From assembly GCA_037074615.1 (NCBI GenBank), contig CM073535.1:14609001-14673000 (forward strand): a stretch of 64,000 bases of DNA, read 5' to 3'. The position numbers and the translations under genes are program-made. Source of the stretch: Leucaena leucocephala. Its lineage: Eukaryota > Streptophyta > Magnoliopsida > Fabales > Fabaceae. The notes beneath the pieces were generated by a model. That model searched no databases. It was not told the DNA's origin and saw nothing but the letters and a program-made list of their open reading frames with translations. Numbering within the stretch: the stretch's first letter is position 1; each line of letters opens with the position of its first letter. This document shows, in pieces, positions 24,835 through 36,700 of the stretch.

Positions 24835-27800
24835 TGTAACATCCTTACTTTTATACATCTTAGGGACCATTCAGTAGCATTTAGAACCACTTACAAGACC
24901 TTGGAAGTCCATTAGCCAAATCTGGAATTTTACTCTTTCTCGAGTTACTATTCATATGGTATTCCGGATTACGTAACGAACTTCACAAAATCATAATTAA
25001 TTATAGAAAACTCGAAATGAAGTGGTTCAAAAAGATACACGAATATAACATCTTGAAATTTAAGGGAAAAATAACTTCCAGACCAAATGATTATCCAATT
25101 GATACAGTTTATTCGTTGAATTTTACTGTTCATTTGGTCAAAAACTCAGGAAATAGTTTTTGGTCCCTTATTTTGGAAATTCATTTCTCTTGATATACAC
25201 ATCCAAATGAAACGTTCTACCTATGCACTTAAAGCTCTGGATGTGTACTACATGCTCATAAAAATTCTTGAAATAATTCCTTCATTTGCTAGGTCAAACT
25301 GAAGTCACAATAAAACTGCTTTAGGACCTACGTTTTTACCATTTCAGTTTCCTTTCTTTCACTTTCCATAATTGTTCCAGCATACATAAATCATCTCTTT
25401 TGCTTTTTCTGAATTTATATACATCATGGGGTTATACAATAACTGTTTCATACAATCTCATCACATAAGTAGATACTTTACATGGCTTTGACATACATGG
25501 AAAGTGCATAGCATATGCTAACATCTTAAATACTTCACTTTTCTTCTTCCATGCTTTAACTCTTCTCCATGCATTCATTATCCATCATGCTTGACCTAAA
25601 TTGGTTGGTTATGGGAGAGTGAGATTCTAGGGAATCTCAGTAGCAAACATTATCACTTAAATATGCAAGATGGATGCTAATGCATGATATGTAATTTCAT
25701 TAACTTTCTTTGATTAGTGACAAGCCATCATGCTAGATACTTTTACATAAAGTGCATGGCCATGGAAACATGTTATTCACAATACATTCAACATCATTTA
25801 TCATGTCACAACATCATTCAAATAACATATGCATGTCAACACATAAGCATACCACATCAAGCACATAAAGAGGTAAGTTCACTACGTTGCACTTAAGCTT
25901 TTCTCTTGACCTTTAGCCCTTGCTCCCTAGCTTTCCAACCATGAAGCCTTTATGTCCATCACTTCCCAACATCTTCTTGGATGTTTCATGGTCATAAACA
26001 CATTCATATTCATCACATAACTCATTAGGACTCATGAACTCCAACCATGTTCAAGACTAACTTTGTTACACTCTTTATTGTCATAACTTTCTCTAATCTT
26101 CACTAATCCACTTGGCTCCTGAACCAATTGATGTCTTGACTTTACCCCACACAATTTCATCTTTTGAATCCATTTATGAGCTTAGAATCATGAAATTCCA
26201 GCTCCTTCATGGCCTGCTGTACAGAACTGAACATAACCATACAATTCTTTCAAAAATTCTCATTTTGATTCTAATGCTTCCCATACTTGTTTCTCCACTT
26301 TACCCCACACAACTTTTCATTTTAAAACCATTCGAACCATCAAAATCATGAAATTCCAATCACTGTTCATGCGAGTGAACAGTGACCGTAAGGAATCTCA
26401 AAAACTACAACCTTGAGATTTTAATGTTTCCAAGGTTTAAAACCTTTCCAATCCTACACAAAATCATCATACAAACTCAATGGAAGCATTAAATCATTGA
26501 AATTCAATTTCCTTCCCTCATGAACAGTGCATACCGAACAGGGCACACCATGGCAAAGTCAAGAATATCAATTTGATTCAAGAGCCAACCACTTAACTAG
26601 CTTGTTTAAGCTTCAATCATATGGTTCTAACTTTAATTTCTTCTTTCCCCTTTCCTTTAAGGTCTTTGGGCAGCACCACCCCTTAGAGAAAACTCAACTT
26701 TTCTCCCATCAAAACCCTAAGTTCAAGCTCCCAAATCAAACGAAAATAAGCTAGGAGAGATTGCTTACCTTTAATCTCTAGCTTGCTTGAACTTTGGAAC
26801 CTTGAATCTTCTTTGTCTTGGCTTGAGTTTTCATTTTGCAAGAGTTTCCCCAAGGGTCCATGAAGCCACGGTTTGCTACAGAATGGAGGGGTATTTATAG
26901 CCAAAATTCAAGAAAAATCAATGGCCAAGATTGATTTGGTTACTATTTGATCTAAAGGCTCACATTTAATCTTGGATTTTACTTTTTCATAAAAGAATCA
27001 TTATGACATCATGTGGGCCAGATCAAGGGACACCTCAAGGGGTTATGTGGTGTGGTCACCATGCCAGGAAGCTTCTGGAAAAATTCTAGTCTAATCCGAT
27101 ACCAATCGGAGCAGTTTCACAACAACCAGACTGTTTTCTGTTCCAAATTTTTCTATAATATACCAGGATATGTATTCTGTCCTAGAAATCAATGTCTAGG
27201 CATCTCATACCCTTGACATGGTTATACTGAAGATTTATCTGCCATCCATCCCTTTAGAAATGACCAAAATACCCTTGGTGTCCTTTCTTACACTATATTG
27301 ACCCTAAGGGCATAATTGTCATTTTACCCCTCTTTATACTACCTCAGGGTGTATATGGGCTCAACTTATCATATTTATACCATGTGCCACGTTTTTAGCC
27401 TGTCCCAGGTGACCAAAATGCCCTTCATCCATCTTTGGTACAATCTGGGCATCCAAGGGCATTTTCGTAATTTCACACTTTTTCTGAACACTAGCCCCTT
27501 CTACTAATAGACTGGTACCCTGGGGTTTGGGCCCTCCTCGGCGTCATCATAGGCCTATATATGAGGTCATATGATCTCATTCTATCCAAGCTCACATGCC
27601 GATAAGTTCCATTATCGAATCACGGGTGCTGTCAAACTCCCGTCAAAATTCACTAATATGTGAATAACTTTTTATACATAACTTCTTCCGGAGTTCTGTC
27701 AGATTCATAACATCTGACACTGTAGGGCACACTTTCCTATAATTCCCCCATATATATCTGATATCCATAGAATCTGATAAAAATTCAGATAACTTTTAGA

Positions 27801-28195
27801 CTATCAGATAATTTTCTGCTGTCTAGGGCCCTAATAAAATTTTGGTATCACGCCAGATTACCCAGCATGACTTCCTCTATTTACTGATGGAATGTGGGAC
27901 TGAAAATCTTCTAGGCAGTTATAACCCTTTTCGGGCTGATCTTTCTATAATTACAGTTTTGCCCTTGAACTTTTCTCTTAATTACATTTATGTCCCTAAC
28001 TTTTTGCATATTTATATTTAGGTCCCTAAACTTTTGGGAATTACCACTTTTGGCCCAATATTTATTTCTACTTTAACTTTTGGCCTTTAACCTTTTCCAA
28101 TTTACGTTTAGGTCCTTATCTTTCTTTAAGACTTATCTAACCTTTATTATTTCGTCTGATCTTCGTCATAATCCTTTCTAAGCCTATTTCTACGT
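24835..28195 (-). repeat. Family-G LTR (minus), second unit of a tandem pair
   Basis: It starts TGTAACATCCTTACTTTTAT and repeats the previous unit with small differences over about 3.07 kb. It then continues past 'gggactgaaaat' into the U3 end that the first unit lacks ('gtccctaaact' runs on the plus strand). It fades at about 28195 before reaching a clean GGATATGACA-type end. The TATA box is TATTTATA at 26892-26899. No gene is seen. Confidence 0.75.
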
Positions 28196-28207
28196 TTAGG
28201 TACCTTA

Positions 28208-29981
28208 TGTAAGGAATTGGAAGGCACGCAGAGGAAATTAACTTAAAATTTTTTCCATTCCTTGCCAGGATCTACCGTGTGTGTTTAAGTCAAGTGGGAA
28301 GAAGCATTACCCTTAGTGTTCCTCAGCGACTTCCATAGCTTCTATTCACGACGTTCACAGCTTCTCTCCGCGGCTCGTGCTCCCTTTTCGATCGCAAGAA
28401 GTCGACGACTCAGGTCGGCTTCCTCTACTGGTATCCACACGAACAACGTTCCAACCACGAATGACGTGCTAGCGTCTCCTATCCCTCCAGGGCTTCCTCA
28501 AGAATTCGTCCTCTCTATCTCTATTTCGGCAGTTTCTTATCTGTAAACCTTTTGCAGATTTCCCTTCGGCCTTTCTGTGTTCTATATATTTTAAAACGTA
28601 GCTCCTAAAATCAGATATATAGGATGCTATGCCTTTTCCTATACCGAATTGGATTTTGGAGTTAATCTTATATTAATTATGAAATTAATACAATATCATA
28701 TATTGTATAATTTGATAAGAAACTAATTAAATAAATAATATTTATATAAAATCCGTCCCACAGTTTTAATTCACCTATTTATTTAACTTAAAATAATGAT
28801 AAGACAGAACTATATTTGATTTATTCTCATAAATAAAATTTGAGATATCATATCAATTTGAATTTCAAATTCAAACGTGATAGAGATTTAATTTATCCTT
28901 ATAAATTAAATCTTATAAATATCTCTTATATGAGATATCCTATCAATTTGAATTTCAAATTCAAACGTGATAGAGATTTAATTTATCCTTATAAATTAAA
29001 TCTCATATATCTCTTATATATAATGTATATATACGGATTTATATATATATGAATATAAATATAAATAAATATATACATCCACCCTGGATCATTCATTGAA
29101 TCTGGACATGTCTTAGATTCAGTGAATCTGGACAACATAGCTCGTGTTGGGCTATTTTGTGTGTGACCCTGTAGGCCCATATGAAGTTGGCAGTGGGCCA
29201 TTTGTTATACTAGCTCACAAGTCGCAAGCGATCTCTAGCAAGACATAACGACTACCCAAATCATATGAGGATCGTTAAAGGATGTAACCTTTTATACAAC
29301 CATATCATGTCCCTTTTGTCACGCGATATTTTGGTCATGGATGAGGCATGGATAATGTCATCCTCCTATTCCTGACCGTTACTTTCTCGATCCCTGAGTA
29401 GTCTGACTATAGAAATGGAACTACCTTTCCATTACAGTATGGCCATACATTTCTCAGACTCACTCATCGAGGGGCCCAGTAATATCTCTCTACGAATGTG
29501 AGGGACAAATTCCATCTTGACCATTCACATTTCTCCGCATAAAAAACCACTAAGCCCGAACATAGTGTTTATGATCACTCGATCAAAAGTGACTTTTGAC
29601 TAGGTCAAAGCTGAGCGTTTGTCATGTAGGAATCCATGATGATCTCAGGTCAAAGGGCATAGTGACATGGTTTGTATATGAGAGAAGCTTATGACGTAAC
29701 CCATGCAGCTCTCTCATAGCGGGTCGGTCCAACACCTTGTACTCTTACATATGCCTATGACTTTGATTTATATCTCTATACATCTTCAAAGTCATACTGG
29801 TCTTATTTCATCTCTGCTCCCGCATAGATGACCGACCAGGGACATTTAGGATAAGATCATGAATTATCCAAGGATGGTCGTCACAGTAAATATGAAAATA
29901 ATATGATAACACAATTAATAAATTCATAAATCAATAATGTTCATAAGACAATGATTGGCCCCTAGGGCACGATTTCCAACA
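28208..29981 (-). mobile_element. Solo LTR of the family-C copia element (copy c), 1,774 bp
   Basis: It reads TGTAAGGAATTGG to TTTCCAACA on the plus strand, with the perfect target duplication CCTTA (28203-28207 and 29982-29986). Two 91-bp units are present near 28850-29010. Like copy b it lacks the full 71-bp duplication found in the complete element. It is inserted in family-G-derived sequence. Confidence 0.92.
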
Positions 29982-29986
29982 CCTTA

Positions 29987-30245
29987 AACCACCTTGATTT
30001 TGAGATAAATTCTATACACTTATCTTAAGGGTTCTTATATTTTTAGATATTCATTCTAATATAAAATAAATTTTCTACAAAGTCTTATTATTTCGAGACT
30101 CAAAAGTCTTAATAAAAATTACATACATTTCTTTTAATACTTTATCAGTGTCCTTTTAACCTTTAATTCTCTAAATAATTCTACAAGACACCTTTTTGAC
30201 TTTTGTTACTTTCATAAATTCTTATAGCAAACAACAAAATAGTTT
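29987..30245 (-). repeat. Family-G LTR fragment (minus)
   Basis: The segment from 'gattttgagataaatt' to 'cataaattcttata' matches 9870-10120 in the split LTR at 6718-12445. It is a middle piece of an LTR with no ends and borders the family-H element at about 30245. Confidence 0.5.
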
Positions 30246-31738
30246 AAAATGGGGGTCCAATTTGCAGCAATTCATCACACATTAAAATCAATGCAAAAAT
30301 ATTTTGTGATGAAATATTGGATTTAGGAAATATTTTGGCATTCTTAGCACAGAAACATGAACATCTCCCCAACACTTAAACTGGAAAGTGTCCTCACTGT
30401 CGAAATAGATATAGAAATTATAACACTATATAAGGTAAATTAAATCTAGATCCAGCACAGTAGTCAAACACATCACTCAAGGCAAATTCATAGTTAAGTA
30501 CGTAGTCACATTCCAATCATATAAAGCAATTTAAGAAAAACTAAGATCAAATGATGGGTAAGCTAAAATCATGCACATGAGTATGTGGATGAAAAGATAA
30601 CAGCATAAAACAAATAGATAACTGATAAATTTCATTCAAAACCTTAAGAAATATTAAACAAAGAAATTAATGACTACTTCTACCGATTCATCCCTTTTAA
30701 AACTCATTAAACTGTCATATGCAATAAGATATTAGCAATTGATAATAGCATATTAAAAGTAAGATAGAGGAAAGGGATAACCTGGCCTCAAAGAGGAGGT
30801 GGGAAATCATAAAATTTTGAGAGATGGCTTTTTGATTGAAAGATCTTCCTCATTGCCTTTTCTTTCCACTCTAGGATCCCAAAAACATGTACTTTGAATA
30901 CATTGTGAAGTCCATCCAAACTTGTCTTGAATTTTCCCTCTTTAAACTTGAACTTGCTCAATTGTGGTTGGGATATAGCGTAACAAACTTGGGTGGCATT
31001 TCCTTCACATTCTTTGTATATTCTTTGAAGCTACCCTTATCTAACTTATGTAGATTCTCCAATTTACCATCTACTTCCTCAAGTATTGCACCAACCTGAG
31101 GTTGGTCTACAATTGTAACATACTTGGGATCACTCTCTTTCTTATCTGCGTCATTAGCAAGGATCAAATCATTCTGAAATCTTAAGGTATGAGATGTAAT
31201 CTTAGAATGGATGTAAGGAACAGTAGAGTTAGAACATATTGGCCCTTTAACCAAAATAGTGGAATGTGGAACTAAAGAAATTTGAAGTTCACTGGTTGCA
31301 TATGACATTCCAAGTCACGACAAAACAATCATCTTATCACAACTCACTTTCACAAAGAGTCTCTCTATCAAGAAACTAATATTAAGTCGTGACCTGAAGA
31401 TCGTCACGTCACGACGTAAGATCATATAAGCTCGACCCTTCTTTATTTGTTCCACTTGCAGTTTCCACAATGTCTTGTATTTCTATAAAGTCACTCAACA
31501 ATTCCTTTGCAAAAACATTATCACTTGTAAATGGCAAAATTGAATTAATATTTGATGAGAATGAGAAATCTTGAGAACCTTAAAGCATGTTATTTACATC
31601 AAAACAATTTAAACATGATCCATTGCTTATACAAGAGCAAGGAAAACAATAAACAGAAGAAAGAGATTTAAAATAGTCATCATAGGCACTCAAACATAAA
31701 TTTGAATCCACATGCTCCTAAGATGCTTTATGGGAATG
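30246..31738 (-). mobile_element. 3' part of an Athila-like (family H) element, non-coding except one frame
   Basis: On the minus strand this continues the gag-protease remnant at 40988-42165 after removing the copia insertion (target duplication GAATG). It holds a spacer with TCGCGA-derived motifs (31310-31425), one 116-residue frame (30958-31308), then about 700 bases with no gene. Near the end (about 30370-30400, minus strand) is the wording 'gaggacactttccagtttaa' followed by a G-rich stretch, which resembles the region after pol in Athila elements. No reverse transcriptase, RNase H or integrase motif is visible. The left boundary is approximate. Confidence 0.6.
30958..31308 (-). CDS. Unrecognised 116-residue frame downstream of the family-H protease
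   Basis: I do not recognise this protein. It starts MSYATSELQISLVPHS and ends FVTLYPNHN, has no membrane segment, and its C-terminal half is charged (LILANDADKKESD, then LEEVDGKLENL). The second family-H copy has a closely similar start at 63930 but is shifted by an extra base and stops after 13 codons. It lies about 430 bases past the protease once the copia insertion is removed, behind the TCGCGA spacer. It could be a degraded C-terminal part of pol, or a small accessory frame. Its presence in two copies is the only reason to list it. Confidence 0.3.
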   Translation of the reverse strand: MSYATSELQISLVPHSTILVKGPICSNSTVPYIHSKITSHTLRFQNDLILANDADKKESDPKYVTIVDQPQVGAILEEVDGKLENLHKLDKGSFKEYTKNVKEMPPKFVTLYPNHN

Positions 31739-33743
31739 TGTAAGGAATTGTAAGACACGCAGCGGAAATAAACTTTAAAAATTTTCCATTCCTTGCCAGG
31801 ATCTGCCGTATGTGTTTAAGTCAAGTGGAAAGAATCATTACCCTTAGTGTTGCTCAGCGAATTTCACAGCTTCTCTACGTGGGTGGTGATCTCTTTCTGA
31901 TCGCAAGAAATCGACGGAGTGTTCCTCAGCGACCTTCACAGATTCTCTCCGCGGACGGTGGTCTCTTTCCGATCACAAGAAGTCGACGCCTCAGGTCGGC
32001 TTCCTCTACTGGTATCCACACGAACAGCGTTCCAACCACGAACGACGTGCTAGCGTCTCCTGTCCCTCCAAGGCTTTCACAAGTCTCCGTCTCTATTTCA
32101 GCAGTTTCTTGTCTGCAAACCTTTTGCAGATTCCGTTCGGCCTTTTGTGTTCTGTGTTATTTTCAAACGTAGCTCCTCCAATCAGATATAGAGGATGCTA
32201 TGCGTTTTTTTACACCTGACCTAATTGGATTTTGGAGTTAATCTTATATTAATTCCGAATTGATACAATATCATATATTGTATAATTTTATAAGAAACTA
32301 ATTAAATAAAATAATATTAAATCCGTCCCACAGATTTAATTACTTATTTATTTAACTTTAAATAAAGATGAGACTGAGTTATATTTGATTTATTCCCATA
32401 AATCAAGTTTGAGATATCCTATCAATTTAAATTTCGAATTTCAAACGTGATAGAGATTTAATTTATCCTTATAAATTAAATCTTATAAATATCTCTTATA
32501 TGAGATATCCTATCAATTTGAATTTCGAATTTCAAACGTGATAGAGATTTAATTTATCCTTATAAATTAAATCTTATAAATATCTCTTATATGAGATATC
32601 CTATCAATTTGAATTTCGAATTTCAAACGTGATAGAGATTTAATTTATCCTTATAAATTAAATCTTATAAATATCTCTTATATGAGATATCCTATCAATT
32701 TGAATTTCGAATTCAAACATGATAGGGATTTAATTTATCCTTATAAATTAAATCTCATATATCTCATATATATAATATATATATATATATACGAATTTAT
32801 ATATATACGAATATAAATATAAATAAATATATATATACATTCACCTGGATCTTTCATTGAATCTGGACATGTCTTAGATTCAATGAATCTGGACATCATA
32901 GCTCGTGTTGGGCTATTTTGTGTGCGACCCTGTAGGCCCATATGAAGTTGGCAGTGGGCCATTTGCTATACTAGCCCACAAGTCGCAAGCGGTCTCTAGC
33001 AAGACATAACAACTACCCAAATCATATGAGGATCGATAAACGATGTAACCTTTTATACAACCATATCATGTCCCTTCTGTCACGCGATATTTTGGTCATG
33101 GATGAGGCATGGATAATGTCATCCTCCTATTCCCGACCGTTACTTTCTCGATCCCTGAGTAGTCTGACTATAGAAATGGAACTACCTTTCCATTACAGTA
33201 TGGCCATACATTTCTCAGACTCACTCATCGAGGGGCCCAGTAATATCTCTCCACGAATGTGAGGGACAAATTCCATCTTGACCATTCACATTCCTCCGCA
33301 TGAAAAACCACTAAGCCCAAACATAGTCTTTATGATCACTCGGTCAAAAGTGACTTTTGACTAGGTCAAAGCTGAGCGTTTTGTCATGTAGGAATCCATG
33401 ATGATCTCAGGTCAAAGGGCATATTGACATGGTTTGTATATGAGAGAAGCTTATGACGTTACCCATGCAGTTCTCTCATAGCGGGTCGGTCCAACACCCT
33501 GTACTCTTACATGTGCTTATGACTTTGATTTATATCTCTATACATCTTCAAAGTCATACTGGTCTTATTTCATCTGTGCTCCCACATAGATGATCGACCA
33601 GGGACATTTAGGATAATATCATGAATTATCCAAGGATGGTCATCATAGTAAACATGCAAATAATATGATAACTCAATTAATAAATTCATAAATCAATAAT
33701 GTTCATAAGACAATGATTGGCCCCTAGGGCACGATTTCCAACA
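31739..33743 (-). repeat. 3' LTR of the copia element
   Basis: Read on the minus strand it runs TGTTGGAAATCG to CCTTACA. It contains four 91-bp units (starts at 32411, 32502, 32593 and 32684), a TA-rich microsatellite at about 32755-32840, and an antisense frame of 120 codons (31810-32172) that is also present in the other LTR. The polypurine tract touches its inner edge at 33744. Confidence 0.96.
32411..32760 (-). repeat. 91-bp tandem repeat in the copia 3' LTR, four units
   Basis: The phrase GAGATATCCTATCAATTT recurs at 32411, 32502, 32593 and 32684. The same array is at 39655-40004 in the other LTR. The solo LTRs have two or three units, which accounts for much of their length difference. 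Confidence 0.9.
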
Positions 33744-33754
33744 ACCTCCCACTT
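33744..33754 (-). other. Polypurine tract of the copia element
   Basis: The minus strand reads AAGTGGGAGGT and runs directly into the TGTT of the 3' LTR. It begins only three bases after the gag-pol stop codon, so the element has almost no 3' untranslated spacer inside. Confidence 0.8.
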
Positions 33755-33757
33755 GCA

Positions 33758-36700
33758 CTAGGTACAATCATTAATTTGACTAATTCCCATTGACCTAACA
33801 TGACGCTCATGCTTTGCCTGCACAAGCGGCTTTGTTAGAGGATCAGCAACATTATCTTCTCCTGCTACTTTGCATATTTTTATATCACCTCTATCGTTGA
33901 TTTCTCTGATGAGATGAAATCGCCTGAGTATATGCTTGGTCCTTTGATGTGACCTAGGCTCTTTGGCCTGTGCAATAGCACCGCTATTGTCACAGAGCAA
34001 AGTTATTGGATCTGAGATGGTAGGTATCACCCCTAGTTCTGTGATGAACTTCCTGATCCAAACGGCTTCCTTAGCTGCATCAGATGCTGCTATATACTCA
34101 GCTTCCGTTGCAGAATCTGCTACAGTGCCCTGCTTAGAGCTCTTCCAGCTTACTGCTCCATTATTGAGGAGGAATATGTATCCAGACTGCGATTTTTGGT
34201 CGTCCTGGTCAGTTTGGAAACTCGCATCTGTGTAACCAGTTACACAGAGCTCATCATCCAATCCACCATAGACCAAGAATAAGTCCTTAGTCCTTCTTAA
34301 GTACTTAAGGATATTCTTGACAGCAGTCCAATGGCCCTCACCAGGGTCCTGTTGGTATCTGCTAGTCATACTTAAGGCAAACGAGACATCCGGTCGAGTA
34401 CATAACATGGCGTACATGATAGATCCTATGGCCGAGGCATATGGAACCTTACTCATGCGACCTCGCTGATCAGATGTACTAGGACACAGATCTTTGCTGA
34501 GGTGAGTACCATGAGACATGGGTATGAAACCCCTCTTTGATTCGTGCATACTGAACCTATGCAGTATTTTGTCTATGTATGTACTCTGACTGAGTCCTAG
34601 AAGTCTTTTAGATCTATCTCTATAGATCCTGATTCCTAGGATGTAGGTGGCTTCACCCAAGTCTTTCATCGAGAAAGACTTTCCTAACCAAGACTTGACA
34701 ATCTGCAAGGTAGGAATGTCATTCCCAATAAGTAGGATGTCATCGACATAGAGTACTAAAAACACAACTGTGCTCCCACTAACCTTCTTGTACACACAAG
34801 GTTCATCAATGTTTTGAAGAAATCCAAACTCTTTGATTACTTCATCAAAACGATGATTCCAACTCCGAGAGGCTTGCTTTAGTCCATAAATGGACCTTTG
34901 AAGCTTGCACACTTTACCAGAGTCCTCAGAACGCACAAACCCTTCAGGTTGTGTCATGTACACGTCCTCAAGGAGCTTTTCATTAAGGAAGGCTGTCTTG
35001 ACGTCCATCTGCCATATTTCATAGTCATAATATGCTGCAATAGCAAAGAGGATTCTGATTGATTTGGCCATTGCTACTGGGGAAAAGGTCTCATCATAGT
35101 CCACACCATGAGTTTGAGTAAAACCTTTTGCAACCAGTCGTGCCTTGAAGACATTTACATTGCCATCCATGTCAGTTTTCTCTTTGAAAACCCACTTGCA
35201 CCCGACGGTTTTTACACCTTCAGGCGGGTCGACTAAGGTCCAAACCTGATTGTCGTACATGGATTGCATCTCAGACTTCATGGCACTAAGCCATTTTTCG
35301 GAGTTTGGTCCCACTATAGCTTCTCGATAGGTAGTCGGCTCATTATGCTCAATGAGCAACACATCACGACTATCAGAAATCAGAAATCCATATCTCTGAG
35401 GCTGAAGTCGTGTCCTATTAGACTTTCGTGGACCTTGCGTGACTTGAGGAGTCTCAACAACTTGTTGTGAGTCTTCTCTATTTTCCATCTGCAGTTCTGT
35501 GGTGTCTTGTAGCTCTCGAACTTCTTCGAGTTGTACCTTACTCCCACTGGTTCTTTTAGAGATAAATTCTCGTTCAAGAAAGGTACCATTTCTAACAACA
35601 AACACTTTGTTATCAGCAGGGTTGTAGACGTAATATCCCTTGGTTTCCTTAGGATATCCCACAAAAAGGCATTTTGAGGATTTGGGCGCTAATTTGTCTG
35701 AGGCTTGTTGCTTAACATAGACCTCGCATCCCCAAATCTTGAGGAAAGATAAACTAGGCGTCCTCCCAGTCCATATCTCATACGGAGTCTTTTCGATTGC
35801 CTTAGATGGAACACGATTTAGTGTGAACGCAGCTGTCTCTAGGGCATAGCCCCAAAAGGAGGGTGGAAGATCTGTTCGACTCATCATGGATCGAACCATA
35901 TCTAATAGTGTTCGATTTCTCCGTTCAGAAACGCCATTCCATTGTGGTGTCCCTGGAGGAGTCAATTGTGAGAGTGTCCCACAATTCCTAAGATGATCTA
36001 TGAACTCTTGGCTCAAATATTCACCACCCCGATCAGATCGAAGGGTTTTAATTGTTTTGCCAAGCTGGTTTTGTACTTCATTTTGAAATATCTTGAACTT
36101 TTCAAAAGATTCAGATTTATGTTTCATTAGATAGATGTACCCATATCTGCTGAAATCATCTATGAATGTTATGAAGTACGAATAACCTCCTCTGGCATTT
36201 GTGTTCATCGGTCCACACACATCTGTATGTATGAGGCCCAATAAATCAGTGGCCCTCTCACTGTGCCCAGTGAAAGGTGACTTTGTCATCTTTCCTAACA
36301 AGCAAGACTCGCAAGTGTCATATGATTCAAAATCAAATGAGTTTAGAAATCCATCTTGATGGAGTTTGGAAATGCGTTTCTCATTTATGTGGCCCAGACG
36401 ACAGTGCCAGAGGTATGTGGGATTCAAATCGTTTGGTTTGACCCTTTTGGCGGTTACGTTATAGATATTTCCATGATTGGGTTGTTCCAAATTTAATATG
36501 TAATGATCAACATGCAAATCACCATGAGCATATAAAACATCATTACGATAAATAGAACATCTACTATTCCCAGCAATGGAAGTGAAACCTTCCTTATCCA
36601 AATAAGAAAGTGAAACAATGTTACTACTTAAAGCAGGAACATAATAGCAATTGTTCAAAACTAACAAAAGCCCAGTGGGCAGAACTAATTCATAAGTGCC

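Noticed and set aside
23046..26351. Repeated open frame MAPEPIDVLTLPHT at 23046-23285 and 26112-26351
   Set aside because: It recurs only because the two LTRs are duplicates. It lies in non-coding LTR sequence downstream of the LTR's own promoter orientation and is not open in other LTR copies.
32411..32760. Regular 91-bp repeats as a possible CRISPR-like array
   Set aside because: Units are contiguous tandem copies with no unique spacers, lie inside a plant LTR and vary in number between copies. They are a minisatellite.
32755..32840. TA-rich microsatellite in the copia LTR as a possible origin or matrix attachment site
   Set aside because: Simple (TA)n tracts are common in AT-rich plant DNA and nothing else supports a function.
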